In this document: positions 33,242 to 42,003 of the stretch, piece after piece
How the letters are laid out: each line of letters starts with the position of its first letter
Numbering within the stretch: position 1 is the first letter of the stretch
Assembly: GCF_009604455.1 (NCBI RefSeq)
Contig: NZ_WEGL01000005.1
Coordinates: 496,001-560,000, forward strand
Reading direction: 5' to 3'
DNA length: 64,000 nt
Source of the DNA: Streptomyces sp. RB17
Lineage (GTDB): Bacteria > Actinomycetota > Actinomycetes > Streptomycetales > Streptomycetaceae
The notes under the pieces: model-generated
What the model saw: only the letters and a program-made list of their open reading frames with translations
Database searches by the model: none
Told to the model about the DNA's origin: nothing
Made by a program: the position numbers and the translations under genes

Positions 33242-34432
33242 GTGAGGCGTATGACGGCTCGACCGGCCAATGTCCATCAGGCCGGGCTGCTCCGCCTGCT
33301 GCGCGACCTCGGTCCGCAGTCCCGGGTCGCCCTGGGTGACCGGGTCGAGCTGTCGCGCTCCAAGCTCGCGGTGGAGATCGACCGGCTGCTCGAGACCGGC
33401 CTCGTCGTCCAGGACGGTCTCGCCGCTTCCCGCGGCGGTCGACGCTCGCACAACGTACGGATCGCGCCCTCCCTGCGGTTCCTCGGCGTGGACATCGGCG
33501 CCACCTCGGTGGATGTCGCGGTCACCAACGCGGAACTGGAGGTCCTCGGCCATCTGGCCGAGCCCCTGGACGTGCGTGACGGCCCGGTCGCCGTGTTCGA
33601 GCGGGTGCTCGCCCTGGCCGCCAAGCTGCGCGAGGCCGGGCTGGCGGAGCACTTCGACGGCGCCGGGATCGGCGTACCGGGACCCGTCCGGTTCCCCGAG
33701 GGCGTCCCTGTCGCACCGCCGATCATGCCCGGCTGGGACGGCTTCCCGGTCCGCGAGGCACTGAGCCAGGAGCTCGGCTGCCCTGTCCTCGTCGACAACG
33801 ACGTGAACCTGATGGCGCTGGGCGAGCAGCAGGCCGGTGTCGCCAGATCCGTACGTGACTTCCTGTGGGTCAAGGTCGGGACCGGCATCGGCTGCGGCAT
33901 CGTGGTGCGCGGCGAGGTCCACCGCGGTGTCACCGGCAGCGCCGGCGACATCGGGCACATCCAGGTGGATCCGGAAGGGCCGCCGTGCGCCTGCGGCAAC
34001 TTCGGTTGTCTGGAGGCGTACTTCGGCGGCAACGCCTTGACGCGCGACGCGACCGCGATCGCCGAGGCGGGCCGCTCGGTGGAGTTGGCCGGGCGGCTCG
34101 AGGCGACAGGACGGCTGACCCCCGAGGACGTGTCGGCAGCCGCCGGCGCCGGGGACGCCGCCGCCCTCGAACTGATCCGCACGGGCGGAAGCCGCATCGG
34201 TCAGGTCATCGCGGGCCTGGTCAGCTTTTTCAACCCCGGCCTGGTGGTCATCGGGGGAGGGCTCACCGGGCTGGGACACACCCTCCTGGCCAGCATCCGT
34301 ACCCAGGTCTACCGGCAGTCCCTGCCGCTCGCGACCGGCAATCTGCCCATCGTTCTCGGCGAGCTCGGCCAGGCCGCCGGCGTCATCGGCGCCACCCGGC
34401 TGATCAGCGACCACATCTTCTCACCGGCCTGA
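33242..34432 (+). CDS. ROK-family transcriptional regulator
   Basis: A protein of about 396 residues. An N-terminal winged helix-turn-helix (VALGDRVELSRSKLAVEIDR) precedes a ROK sugar-sensing domain with the ATPase-like LGVDIGATSVDVAVTN and the zinc site GHIQVD plus CACGNFGCLEAY. NagC/XylR-type ROK proteins repress sugar genes until bound by a sugar. GTG 33242 follows GGGAGGGG; ATG 33251 is an alternative. It heads the dehydrogenase and ABC importer region and is the obvious regulator. Upstream, TGAAAGTGCA and TGCACAAGTTCTTTCA (33116-33150) form a loose dyad that may be its operator. Confidence 0.9.
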   Translation: MRRMTARPANVHQAGLLRLLRDLGPQSRVALGDRVELSRSKLAVEIDRLLETGLVVQDGLAASRGGRRSHNVRIAPSLRFLGVDIGATSVDVAVTNAELEVLGHLAEPLDVRDGPVAVFERVLALAAKLREAGLAEHFDGAGIGVPGPVRFPEGVPVAPPIMPGWDGFPVREALSQELGCPVLVDNDVNLMALGEQQAGVARSVRDFLWVKVGTGIGCGIVVRGEVHRGVTGSAGDIGHIQVDPEGPPCACGNFGCLEAYFGGNALTRDATAIAEAGRSVELAGRLEATGRLTPEDVSAAAGAGDAAALELIRTGGSRIGQVIAGLVSFFNPGLVVIGGGLTGLGHTLLASIRTQVYRQSLPLATGNLPIVLGELGQAAGVIGATRLISDHIFSPA

Positions 34433-34473
34433 CGCGCCCCCGCGCGGCCGGAATCCGTAATCCGTTCCCCGCG

Positions 34474-34497
34474 AACGGACGCCTTCCCGCGTCCGTT
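34474..34497 (+). terminator. Small hairpin between ROK and oxidoreductase genes
   Basis: AACGGACGC and GCGTCCGTT form a perfect 9-bp stem with a 6-base loop, in the gap before the next ribosome site. It may be a weak terminator or attenuator that uncouples regulator and enzyme expression. Confidence 0.4.
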
Positions 34498-34525
34498 ACC
34501 CGCGCCCACAATCATTGGAGCGCCT

Positions 34526-35782
34526 ATGGACAGTCAGCACGGCTCGCCCGCGATCGGGGTGGGCATGATCGGATACGCCTTCATGGGCCGCGCGCACTCG
34601 CATGCCTGGCGTACCGCCGCCTGCGCCTTCGATCTGCCCATGCGCCCGGTCATGGCCGCCCTCGCCGGACGCGAGCAAGCAGCCCTGGAAGAGGCGGCCC
34701 GTCGTCAGGCATGGGCCGCGACCGAGACCGACTGGCGGGCCCTGATCGCCCGCCCCGACGTTCAGTTGGTGGACATCTGCACTCCCGGCTCCAGCCACGC
34801 CGAGATCGCGATCGCGGCGTTGGAGGCCGGTAAGCACGTGTTGTGCGAGAAGCCGCTCGCCAACACCGTCGAGGAGGCGGAGGCGATGGCCGCCGCCGCG
34901 ACCGCGGCATCAGGGCGCGGAGTGCGCTCCATGGTCGGTTTCAGCTATCGGCGCACACCGGCGCTCGCCCTCGCCCGCCGACTGATCGCCGAGGGCCGCC
35001 TCGGCGCCCTGCGGCACGTGCGGGCACAGTACCTGCAGGACTGGATCGTCAATCCGGAGTTCCCGCTCGTCTGGCGGCTGCAGCGGGAGCACGCCGGGTC
35101 CGGCGCGCTGGGCGACATCGGCGCCCACATCGTCGACCTCGCCCAGTTCCTCGTCGGAGAGCCGCTGTCCGGAGTCTCCGCCCTGACCGAGACGTTCGTC
35201 CGCGAAAGGCCGCTGCCCACGGCATCGTCAGGGCTCGCGGCCGTCGCCGACGGGGCCGCGCGGCGCGGCCCCGTGACGGTGGACGACGCCGCGCTGTTCA
35301 CCGGCCGGTTTCCCGGAGGCGCCGTCGCGTCCTTCGAGGCCACGCGGTTCGCCGCCGGCCGGAAGAACGCCCTGCGCGTCGAGATCAACGGCGACCGGGG
35401 CAGCCTCGCCTTCGACCTGGAGCGCCTCAACGAACTGGAGTTCCACGACCACACCGAGCCGGCCGCGACGGCAGGCTTCCGCCGGATCCTGGTCACCGAA
35501 CCCGACCATCCCTATCTCGAGGGGTGGTGGCCGCCGGGGCACGGACTCGGCTACGACCACACCTTCGTTCACCAGGTGCGCGACCTGATGTACGCCATCG
35601 TCGAGGGCCGGGACCCCGAGCCGTCGTTCGCCGACGGACTCCAGGTGCAGCGGGTGCTGGCAGCGGTGGAGCACAGCGCCGCGCACGGCAGCGTCTGGAC
35701 GCCCGTTGCGCATCCGGGAGGTGAGCAGGGCAGCCCGCCGATGCCGTCCGGCACCGGCGACCCCGTCGCGGTCGCTCCCTGA
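34526..35782 (+). CDS. Gfo/Idh/MocA-family oxidoreductase
   Basis: An NAD(P)-dependent sugar or cyclitol dehydrogenase of 418 residues. The Rossmann start is VGMIGYAFMGRAHSHAW, and the substrate-domain entry is the family signature CEKPLANT with its catalytic Lys. GALGDIGAHIVDLAQFL supplies the His/Asp region. Relatives oxidise myo-inositol, glucose or 3-keto sugars. It follows the ROK regulator and precedes an ABC sugar importer, which suggests that it oxidises the imported compound. The substrate cannot be read from the sequence. It has no signal peptide. Confidence 0.88.
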   Translation: MDSQHGSPAIGVGMIGYAFMGRAHSHAWRTAACAFDLPMRPVMAALAGREQAALEEAARRQAWAATETDWRALIARPDVQLVDICTPGSSHAEIAIAALEAGKHVLCEKPLANTVEEAEAMAAAATAASGRGVRSMVGFSYRRTPALALARRLIAEGRLGALRHVRAQYLQDWIVNPEFPLVWRLQREHAGSGALGDIGAHIVDLAQFLVGEPLSGVSALTETFVRERPLPTASSGLAAVADGAARRGPVTVDDAALFTGRFPGGAVASFEATRFAAGRKNALRVEINGDRGSLAFDLERLNELEFHDHTEPAATAGFRRILVTEPDHPYLEGWWPPGHGLGYDHTFVHQVRDLMYAIVEGRDPEPSFADGLQVQRVLAAVEHSAAHGSVWTPVAHPGGEQGSPPMPSGTGDPVAVAP

Positions 35783-36501
35783 CCGCACAGGAAAGGAGGA
35801 TTTCTGGGAAACTCCTGACGCGAATCCCGCAATGGCACAACTTTCATCGCGCCGGTCGACAAGGCCGGATGTGACGCACCGGGGTCAATCGCCGTACGGC
35901 AGGCGCCGGTAAGACAGGCGTCGGAAAAGCTGGGGCAGATTCCGACCGTGTTCCGGGAATTCGCGCCTGTCTTGGTGTGTGAGGTCCGCACACCCGTCAT
36001 GTGACCTCCTCTCACCGCCGGTCCTCAAGGACAACGAGCAGGCGAGGAGTGGTGCTTGGCCGCCCGCCGTACCGCGGACAGGTACGAAGTCCGCGGCGTC
36101 CGACCGCGCGTCGATGTCGAATGCCCAAAAGTGTTACACCTGTTGCCGCATCCGGCCACGATGAGTCCGATCGGTTCGCGGCCCCTTTTCAAACCGCGCC
36201 CCGAGAACTACCTTCCTCTCAGCCCGCCGGGCGACAAGGGCGGCCCGTTCCGAAAACCGGGACGCACACTCGGAGCCAAAGGGAAACACCCCGACCTGGA
36301 CCACCGAAGTCACCCAAAAGGAAATCGTCAAGGATCCACGACGGGCCCCGGCCCGGACCCCGGATCACCTGCTGTCCACGACACGTCGGGCCCCTCACGA
36401 GCCTCCTCACCGAGGCCGTCCGCGAGGGCAAGGTGACCAGAAGCCGACGAACCGCCACAGGCCCGGTGCGGGCCGGCGGACACCGCATCAGAGGGAGACC
36501 C
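35783..36501. promoter_or_regulatory. Intergenic region, 719 bp, before ABC importer operon
   Basis: No convincing gene is present. Just after the oxidoreductase stop is AAAGGAGG (35792-35799), a ribosome-site-like sequence with no plausible gene after it; AGGAG and CTCCT here can also pair. A locally less GC-rich part (about 36125-36330) is the likely promoter region for the ABC importer. The length and the orphan ribosome site may mark a deleted gene. Confidence 0.4.
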
Positions 36502-38013
36502 ATGAGTGCCCCGCTGCTCGAGATGCAAGGCGTCGTCAAGGAGTTCCCCGGCGTCCGGGCCCTCGACGGTGTCGACCTCGACGTGGCCGCCGGAGAAGTG
36601 CACTGCCTGCTGGGCCAGAACGGCGCCGGCAAATCGACACTCATCAAGGTCCTCGCCGGCGCCCACCAGCCCGACGAGGGACACATCGCCTGGGAGGGCC
36701 AACCCGTGACCCTCCCGACCCCGACGGCCGCCATGCGCCACGGGATCGCCACCATCTACCAGGAACTCGACCTGGCCGACGGCCTGTCGGTGGCGGAGAA
36801 CATCTACCTGGGACACGAGCAGTCCCGACTGGGGTTCACCCGGCGCTCGCGCATGCACGACGCCGCCCGGCAACTCCTGCGCAGACTCGGGCATCCGGAG
36901 ATCCCCGTCACGCGTGAGGTGGGCGAGCTGTCGGCGGCCGGCAAGCAGCTCGTGTCCATGGCACGCGCCCTCTCGCACGACGCTCGGCTGATCATCATGG
37001 ACGAGCCGTCCGCCGTCCTCGCCCATGACGAGGTGGACAACCTCTTCCGCATCATCGGTGACCTCACCGCCGCCGGCGTGGCGGTCGTCTACATCTCGCA
37101 TCGGATGGAGGAGATCCGCCGGATCGGGGACCGCGTCACCGTCCTCAAGGACGGCCGCACGGTCGCCCGGGGGCTGCCCGCGCGCACCACCCCCACCTCC
37201 GAGCTGGTCTCGCTGATGACCGGCCGCACCGTCGAGTACGTCTTCCCGCCCAGGCCCGAAAGCCCCGGCCCGGACGAGCGGCCGGTGCTCCTGGAGGTCG
37301 AACACCTCAGCCGCCCGGGGGAGTTCCACGACGTCTCCTTCACCGTCCGGGCCGGCGAGATCGTCGGTCTTGCGGGCCTGGTCGGCTCCGGCCGCTCGGA
37401 GATCCTCGAAACGGTCTACGGAGCCCGTCGACCGGCCGCCGGGCGCATCAGCGTGGCGGGATCCGCCCTGCGGCCCGGCAGCGTCACCGCGGCCGTCCGG
37501 GCGGGCCTCGGGCTCGCCCCGGAGGAACGCAAGAGTCAGGCGCTGTTCCTGCAGTCCTCCATCGCCCACAACGTGTCCATGTCCTCGCTGCGACGGTTCG
37601 CCCGCGCCGGGTTCCTCGACTCCCGCAGCGAGTTGGTCGCGACGACGGAAGCGGTCCGCAGCCTCGACCTGCGGCCCCCCGACCCGACCCGGCCGGTGCG
37701 CACCCTCTCCGGCGGCAATCAGCAGAAGGCCGTCGTCGCCCGCTGGTTGCTCAAGGACATCCGGCTGCTCCTGCTGGACGAGCCCACCCGCGGCGTGGAC
37801 GTCGGAGCGCGGGCGGAGCTCTACACGCTCATCCGGCGGCTCGCGGACTCGGGAGTCGGTGTGCTCCTCGTCTCCAGCGAGGTGCCCGAGGTCCTCGGCC
37901 TCGCCGACCGCGTCCTCGTGATGCGCGAAGGGCGGGTGGTCCGTGCGGCCCGCGCCCTGGACCTCGACGAATCGAAAGTGCTCGACCTCGTCATGGAAGG
38001 GAGCTCCGCGTGA
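36502..38013 (+). CDS. CUT2 sugar ABC transporter, ATP-binding protein
   Basis: A 503-residue double ATPase of the RbsA/MglA type. The first cassette has GQNGAGKSTLIKVLAG, LSAAGKQLVSMARAL and LIIMDEPSAVL. The second has the degenerate Walker A GLVGSGRSEILETVYG, LSGGNQQKAVVARWLL and LLLLDEPTRGVDVGA. This arrangement energises import of monosaccharides or cyclitols. ATG 36502 follows AGAGGGAGA. The stop overlaps the permease GTG (GTGA). Confidence 0.93.
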   Translation: MSAPLLEMQGVVKEFPGVRALDGVDLDVAAGEVHCLLGQNGAGKSTLIKVLAGAHQPDEGHIAWEGQPVTLPTPTAAMRHGIATIYQELDLADGLSVAENIYLGHEQSRLGFTRRSRMHDAARQLLRRLGHPEIPVTREVGELSAAGKQLVSMARALSHDARLIIMDEPSAVLAHDEVDNLFRIIGDLTAAGVAVVYISHRMEEIRRIGDRVTVLKDGRTVARGLPARTTPTSELVSLMTGRTVEYVFPPRPESPGPDERPVLLEVEHLSRPGEFHDVSFTVRAGEIVGLAGLVGSGRSEILETVYGARRPAAGRISVAGSALRPGSVTAAVRAGLGLAPEERKSQALFLQSSIAHNVSMSSLRRFARAGFLDSRSELVATTEAVRSLDLRPPDPTRPVRTLSGGNQQKAVVARWLLKDIRLLLLDEPTRGVDVGARAELYTLIRRLADSGVGVLLVSSEVPEVLGLADRVLVMREGRVVRAARALDLDESKVLDLVMEGSSA

Positions 38014-39071
38014 GCCAGCAGACCAGTCCCCCCGGCGGGAGCGGTCCGCTGCCCGCCACCGGCCAGGGATCACCGGCCGGATCAGTCCGGCAGACCGGCA
38101 CATCACCCGGGAAGGGCGGCAGACCCTCCTTCCTCGGGCACATGGGCAGGGTGCGCAACCTGGGCCTGTTCGTCGTCCTCGTCCTGCTCTGCGTCATCGG
38201 CGCGCTGACCTCGGACAACTTCGCGACCAGCCAGAACGCCCTGGTCATCCTCACCAGCGCGGCCGTCATCGGGGTCATCACGATCGGTCAGACCTTCATC
38301 ATCATCGGCGGGGGCATCGATCTGTCCGTGGGCGCGATCGTGGCACTCGCATCCGTGTGGTGCACCACCGTGGCCACGCAGTCCTACGGACTCGGCGGCA
38401 TGGTCTTCTGCGCGCTCGCCGTGGGCGCGGTCGTCGGCCTCGTCAACGGCCTGATCATCGCGTACGGCAACATCGTGGCGTTCATCACCACGATCGCCAT
38501 GATGGCGAGCGCCCGCGGACTGGCCGAGCGGATCTCCGACCGGCAGTCCCAGGTGGTGACGGTCGACTCGTTCAACTCCATCGCCTCCACCAAATGGCTC
38601 GGCATTCCGCTGCTGGTCTACATCCTGGCGGTGGCCGTGCTCGCGGGCTGGGTGCTGCTCAACCGCACCACCTTCGGCCGGCGGACGTTCGCCATCGGCG
38701 GCAACCAGGAGGCCGCACGCCTCGCCGGGCTCGACGTGCGCCGTCACACCGTGGTGCTGTACGTCCTGTCGGGACTGTGCTGCGGCATCGCCGCCATCAT
38801 GCTGACCGCGCGGACCACCTCAGGAGCCAGCAACCTCGGCGACCTGTACGAACTGGACTCGATCGCCGCGGTGATCATCGGCGGAACCCTGCTGACCGGC
38901 GGCCGGGGCTCGCTCGTCGGATCGATCCTGGGCGTCCTCGTGTTCACCACGATCACCAACATCTTCGTGCTGAACAACCTCACGACCGACATCCAGCAGA
39001 TCGCCAAGGGCCTGATCATCGTCGCCGCCGTGCTGGTCCAGCGACGCGGCCGCAGAACCGCCACCCCGTAG
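38010..39071 (+). CDS. CUT2 sugar ABC transporter, permease
   Basis: A 353-residue RbsC-like membrane protein with about eight to ten helices. Signatures are GQTFIIIGGGIDLSVGAIVA, NGLIIAYGNIVAFITTIAMM, FAIGGNQEAARLAG and a late GGRGSLVGSILGVLV. The first 45 residues are a cytoplasmic Ser/Gly/Pro-rich extension. It is translationally coupled to the ATPase by a GTGA overlap. It should form a homodimeric channel with the ATPase encoded at 36502 and the binding protein encoded at 39207. Confidence 0.92.
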   Translation: MSQQTSPPGGSGPLPATGQGSPAGSVRQTGTSPGKGGRPSFLGHMGRVRNLGLFVVLVLLCVIGALTSDNFATSQNALVILTSAAVIGVITIGQTFIIIGGGIDLSVGAIVALASVWCTTVATQSYGLGGMVFCALAVGAVVGLVNGLIIAYGNIVAFITTIAMMASARGLAERISDRQSQVVTVDSFNSIASTKWLGIPLLVYILAVAVLAGWVLLNRTTFGRRTFAIGGNQEAARLAGLDVRRHTVVLYVLSGLCCGIAAIMLTARTTSGASNLGDLYELDSIAAVIIGGTLLTGGRGSLVGSILGVLVFTTITNIFVLNNLTTDIQQIAKGLIIVAAVLVQRRGRRTATP

Positions 39072-39206
39072 CAGCGGCGCGGACGGCGGCTCCAACCCCG
39101 CTGTCGCCGCCCGCGCCGCCCCCAGGCCCAGCCGCGCGGCACGTCCGCATCGACCACGGCAGGCACAACCCACGCAGCACCCCGGTGACTGGAAGGACTC
39201 AGCGAG

Positions 39207-40271
39207 ATGGACAAGCGCGGACTCGGCGGACTGGACCGCAGAAGGCTCCTCTTCAGCGGCGCGGTACTCGGCGGCGGAGCGCTCGTCGCCGGCTGCACCA
39301 GCAACAAGAGCGACGCCTCCACCGACGACGTCAAGGCGGCGACCAAGGCCGGCACCGACAACGACAAGCCGGGCAAGACCGTGTCGATCGGGTTCTCGGC
39401 CCCGGCCGCCGACCACGGCTGGATGGCGGCCATCACCAAGAACGCCATGGCGCAGGCGAAGCAGTACTCCGACGTGCACTTCGAGGCCGTCGAGGGCACC
39501 AACGACGTCAACGCGCAGATCAGCCAGGTCCAGACGCTGATCGGCAAGAAGGTCGACGCCCTGGTGATCCTGCCCTTCGACGGCAAGGCGCTGACCGCCG
39601 TGGCCCAGCAGGCGATGGACGCGGGCATCCCCGTGATCAACCTCGACCGTGTCTTCGACTCACCCCTGGCCTATCGGGCCTGGGTCGGCGGCGACAACTT
39701 CGGCATGGGTCTCAACGCCGGCCTCTACATCGGCAAGGCCCTCAAGGCCAAGGGTGTCTCCTCGCCCGTGATCGGCGAGATAGCCGGGATCGACAACCTC
39801 GAACTCACCAAGCAGCGCAGCGCCGGATTCAAGCAGGGCCTGGCCAAGTACGGCTTCCACGTGGGCATCCGGCAGGCCGCCAACTTCACCGCGGACTCCG
39901 GCCAGCAGGTGATGAGCAACGTACTGCAGGCACGCTCGCACCTCGACGCGGTGTGGAACCACGACGACGACCAGGGCATCGGAGTCGAGGCAGCCATCAA
40001 ACAGGCCGGCCGAAGCGAGTTCTTCATGGTCGGCGGCGCCGGCTCCCAGCACGCCATGCAGGAGATCAAGGCCGACAGCTCCGTGCTCAAGGCCACGGTT
40101 GTCTACCCGTCGAACATGTCCGCCTCCGCCGTCAAGCTCGCCCGGCTCATCGCCCAGCACAAGGGCATGAGCGACCTCGTCGGGCAGGACCTGCCGTCCT
40201 CGCTGACCCTGTTCTCCGCCACTGTGACGAAGGAGAACGTCGACCAGTACCTTCCCGGCGCCTTCAGCTGA
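39207..40271 (+). CDS. CUT2 sugar ABC transporter, substrate-binding lipoprotein
   Basis: A 354-residue type-1 periplasmic-binding-protein fold. The N-terminus has both a twin-arginine-like DRRRLLFSGAV and a lipobox LVAGC (Cys30), so it is exported folded or by Sec and lipid-anchored. KTVSIGFSAPAADHGWMAAI, DALVILPFDGKALT and VINLDRVFD are ribose/galactose-binding-protein signatures; the VWNHDDDQGIGVEAAI segment lines the pocket. GGAAGG occurs upstream of the ATG. It is the third gene of the importer operon. Confidence 0.92.
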   Translation: MDKRGLGGLDRRRLLFSGAVLGGGALVAGCTSNKSDASTDDVKAATKAGTDNDKPGKTVSIGFSAPAADHGWMAAITKNAMAQAKQYSDVHFEAVEGTNDVNAQISQVQTLIGKKVDALVILPFDGKALTAVAQQAMDAGIPVINLDRVFDSPLAYRAWVGGDNFGMGLNAGLYIGKALKAKGVSSPVIGEIAGIDNLELTKQRSAGFKQGLAKYGFHVGIRQAANFTADSGQQVMSNVLQARSHLDAVWNHDDDQGIGVEAAIKQAGRSEFFMVGGAGSQHAMQEIKADSSVLKATVVYPSNMSASAVKLARLIAQHKGMSDLVGQDLPSSLTLFSATVTKENVDQYLPGAFS

Positions 40272-40315
40272 CCCGGCACCCACCGTCCCCGCAACCAGGC
40301 CACGAAAGGTTGATG

Positions 40316-41116
40316 ATGTCCCGCAGAGGTATCGTCGCGCTGTTCTCGGCAGCCGCCCTGGCCCTGCCGCTCGCCGCCATGAGCGCCACCACCGCACACG
40401 CCGCGACACCGGCGTTCAAGGTCCTGGTGTTCTCCAAGACCACCGGCTACCGGCACGCCTCCATCCCCGACGGCATCGCGGCGATCGAGAAGCTCGGCCA
40501 GGACAACGGCTTCGCGGTCGACGCGACCGAGGACGCCACCCGGTTCAACGACGCCGACCTGGCCAAGTACCAGACGGTCGTCTTCCTCTCCACCACGGGC
40601 GACCCCTTGGACCAGCAGTCCGAGAAGGACGCCTTCCAGCGCTACATCGAGCACGGCGGCGGCTACGTCGGCATCCACGCCGCCGCCGACTCCGGCTACA
40701 CCTGGGCCTGGTACGGCGGCCTGGTCGGCGCGTACTTCAGGGACCACCCGGCGATCCAGCAGGCGACGGTGAACGTCGCGGGCCAGGGCACCGCGGCCAC
40801 CAGGGACCTGCCGAACCGCTGGACCCGCACCGACGAGTGGTACAACTACCGCTCCAACCCCCGCCCCGACGTGCGCGTTCTGGCCACCTTGGACGAGAGG
40901 ACGTACGACCCGGTCGGCTACTCCGGCGGCTCGATGGGCGCGGACCACCCCATCTCCTGGTGCCACCCGTACGACGGCGGCCGCTCCTTCTACACCGGCA
41001 TGGGCCACACCTCGGAGAGCTACACCGAGCCGCAGTTCCTGTCGCACATTCTCGGCGGCATCGAGATGACCGCGGGCGCGGCGAAGTTCAACTGCGATCC
41101 GGACAGCACCGGCTGA
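40316..41116 (+). CDS. Secreted ThuA-domain protein
   Basis: A 266-residue exported single-domain ThuA protein with a signal peptide ending at TTAHA (about residue 29). FKVLVFSKTTGYRHASIPDG, HGGGYVGIHAAADSGYTWAW, HPISWCHPYDGGRSFYTGMG and EPQFLSHILGGIE are the class-I glutamine-amidotransferase-like ThuA landmarks. It is a close relative of the ThuA portion of the giant enzyme at 25670. ThuA proteins are linked to trehalose and 3-keto-sugar use, with unclear chemistry. Of the two tandem ATGs I chose 40316, 6 bases from GAAAGG. A strong hairpin follows. Confidence 0.87.
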   Translation: MSRRGIVALFSAAALALPLAAMSATTAHAATPAFKVLVFSKTTGYRHASIPDGIAAIEKLGQDNGFAVDATEDATRFNDADLAKYQTVVFLSTTGDPLDQQSEKDAFQRYIEHGGGYVGIHAAADSGYTWAWYGGLVGAYFRDHPAIQQATVNVAGQGTAATRDLPNRWTRTDEWYNYRSNPRPDVRVLATLDERTYDPVGYSGGSMGADHPISWCHPYDGGRSFYTGMGHTSESYTEPQFLSHILGGIEMTAGAAKFNCDPDSTG

Positions 41117-41131
41117 CCGGCCCTGGCGCAC

Positions 41132-41166
41132 CCCGGCGTGCCCGCCGTCCCGGCGGGCACGCCGGG
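41132..41166 (+). terminator. Very strong terminator between importer and Ebo-type operon
   Basis: A perfect 16-bp stem, CCCGGCGTGCCCGCCG with CGGCGGGCACGCCGGG, with a 3-base loop. It separates the ABC/ThuA operon from the cyclitol/Ebo-type operon. Confidence 0.85.
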
Positions 41167-41218
41167 CACGCGGTCCCGCCCGCCCGCACGTCGGCACAGC
41201 ACAGCGAAAGGACCCACC

Positions 41219-41929
41219 TTGCCGTCGTCAACGACCGCGCGCCGCCGCACGGCACCGGCGAACCCGGACGCCGCCCGCGGATCCTTCCGTCGCGGGCTGC
41301 TCGCCGGCGCCGGGGTCGTCCTGGGACTCGTCCTCCTGGCAGGCCTGGTGGCAGTCCTGGTGACGGCGGCGCGCACGGCCTCCACCGATCCCACCCGGCG
41401 GCTCGCCGACCGTATCCGAGCGCAGGACGCCGCCCGCAACACCCAGCAGGCCAAGGCGCTCACCGCACAGGCGAGGGACCTCGCCACGCGACTGGCGCCG
41501 GTGCTCCGGCAGATGGAGGCGGCCATGCCGCACGAAGGCCGCACTGCCCAGCCCGCGGGGGCCGCGGAGGCCGGCCGGTGGAAGGAGATGACGTCCACAG
41601 CCGTCGCGGCCCTCGCCCATCCCCCGTCCGGCGACACCGGCTACAACGTGGCCCGTTCCAGCTTCGCCGCAGCCGTTCGCGCGCTCGACAGCGCCGTGGA
41701 CTCCTACCGGCTGGCACTCGGGGCGCCTCCCTCACTGGCGAAGCGGCTCACCGCCGCGGCGGCCTCGCAGAGGGACCAGGGTGTCGACGTCTGGTCGATC
41801 GGGGCCACCGAACTCGACGTGGTCGACCTCGACGCCGGGCTGGGCCACCAGCACGTTTTCCTGCAGGTGACCCCCGACGGCCAGGCCCTGACCCCGGACG
41901 ACCAGCCGGAGGGGAGCGGCAGCAGGTGA
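41219..41929 (+). CDS. Single-pass membrane protein of unknown function
   Basis: A protein of about 236 residues with one membrane helix (about 27-51, GLLAGAGVVLGLVLLAGLV) and an extracytoplasmic alpha-helical domain ending DGQALTPDDQPEG. It matches no family I know. I favour TTG 41219, seven bases after GAAAGGA; an upstream frame from 41138 is open but would start inside the terminator region. It is the first gene of the Ebo-type operon and ends 74 bp before the inositol-phosphate-synthase homologue, so it may anchor or scaffold the pathway at the membrane. Confidence 0.65.
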   Translation: MPSSTTARRRTAPANPDAARGSFRRGLLAGAGVVLGLVLLAGLVAVLVTAARTASTDPTRRLADRIRAQDAARNTQQAKALTAQARDLATRLAPVLRQMEAAMPHEGRTAQPAGAAEAGRWKEMTSTAVAALAHPPSGDTGYNVARSSFAAAVRALDSAVDSYRLALGAPPSLAKRLTAAAASQRDQGVDVWSIGATELDVVDLDAGLGHQHVFLQVTPDGQALTPDDQPEGSGSR

Positions 41930-42003
41930 CCGGGAGGGGTGACATCGACAGCGAGGAACGAGGCGGCCGGGCGCGACCGCGGTCGGCCGACGGAGGTGAC
42001 GAT

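Noticed and set aside
36056..36436. A gene in the gap before the ABC importer
   Set aside because: The open frame is Arg/Pro-rich, lacks a ribosome site and resembles no protein. The region is more likely promoter DNA.
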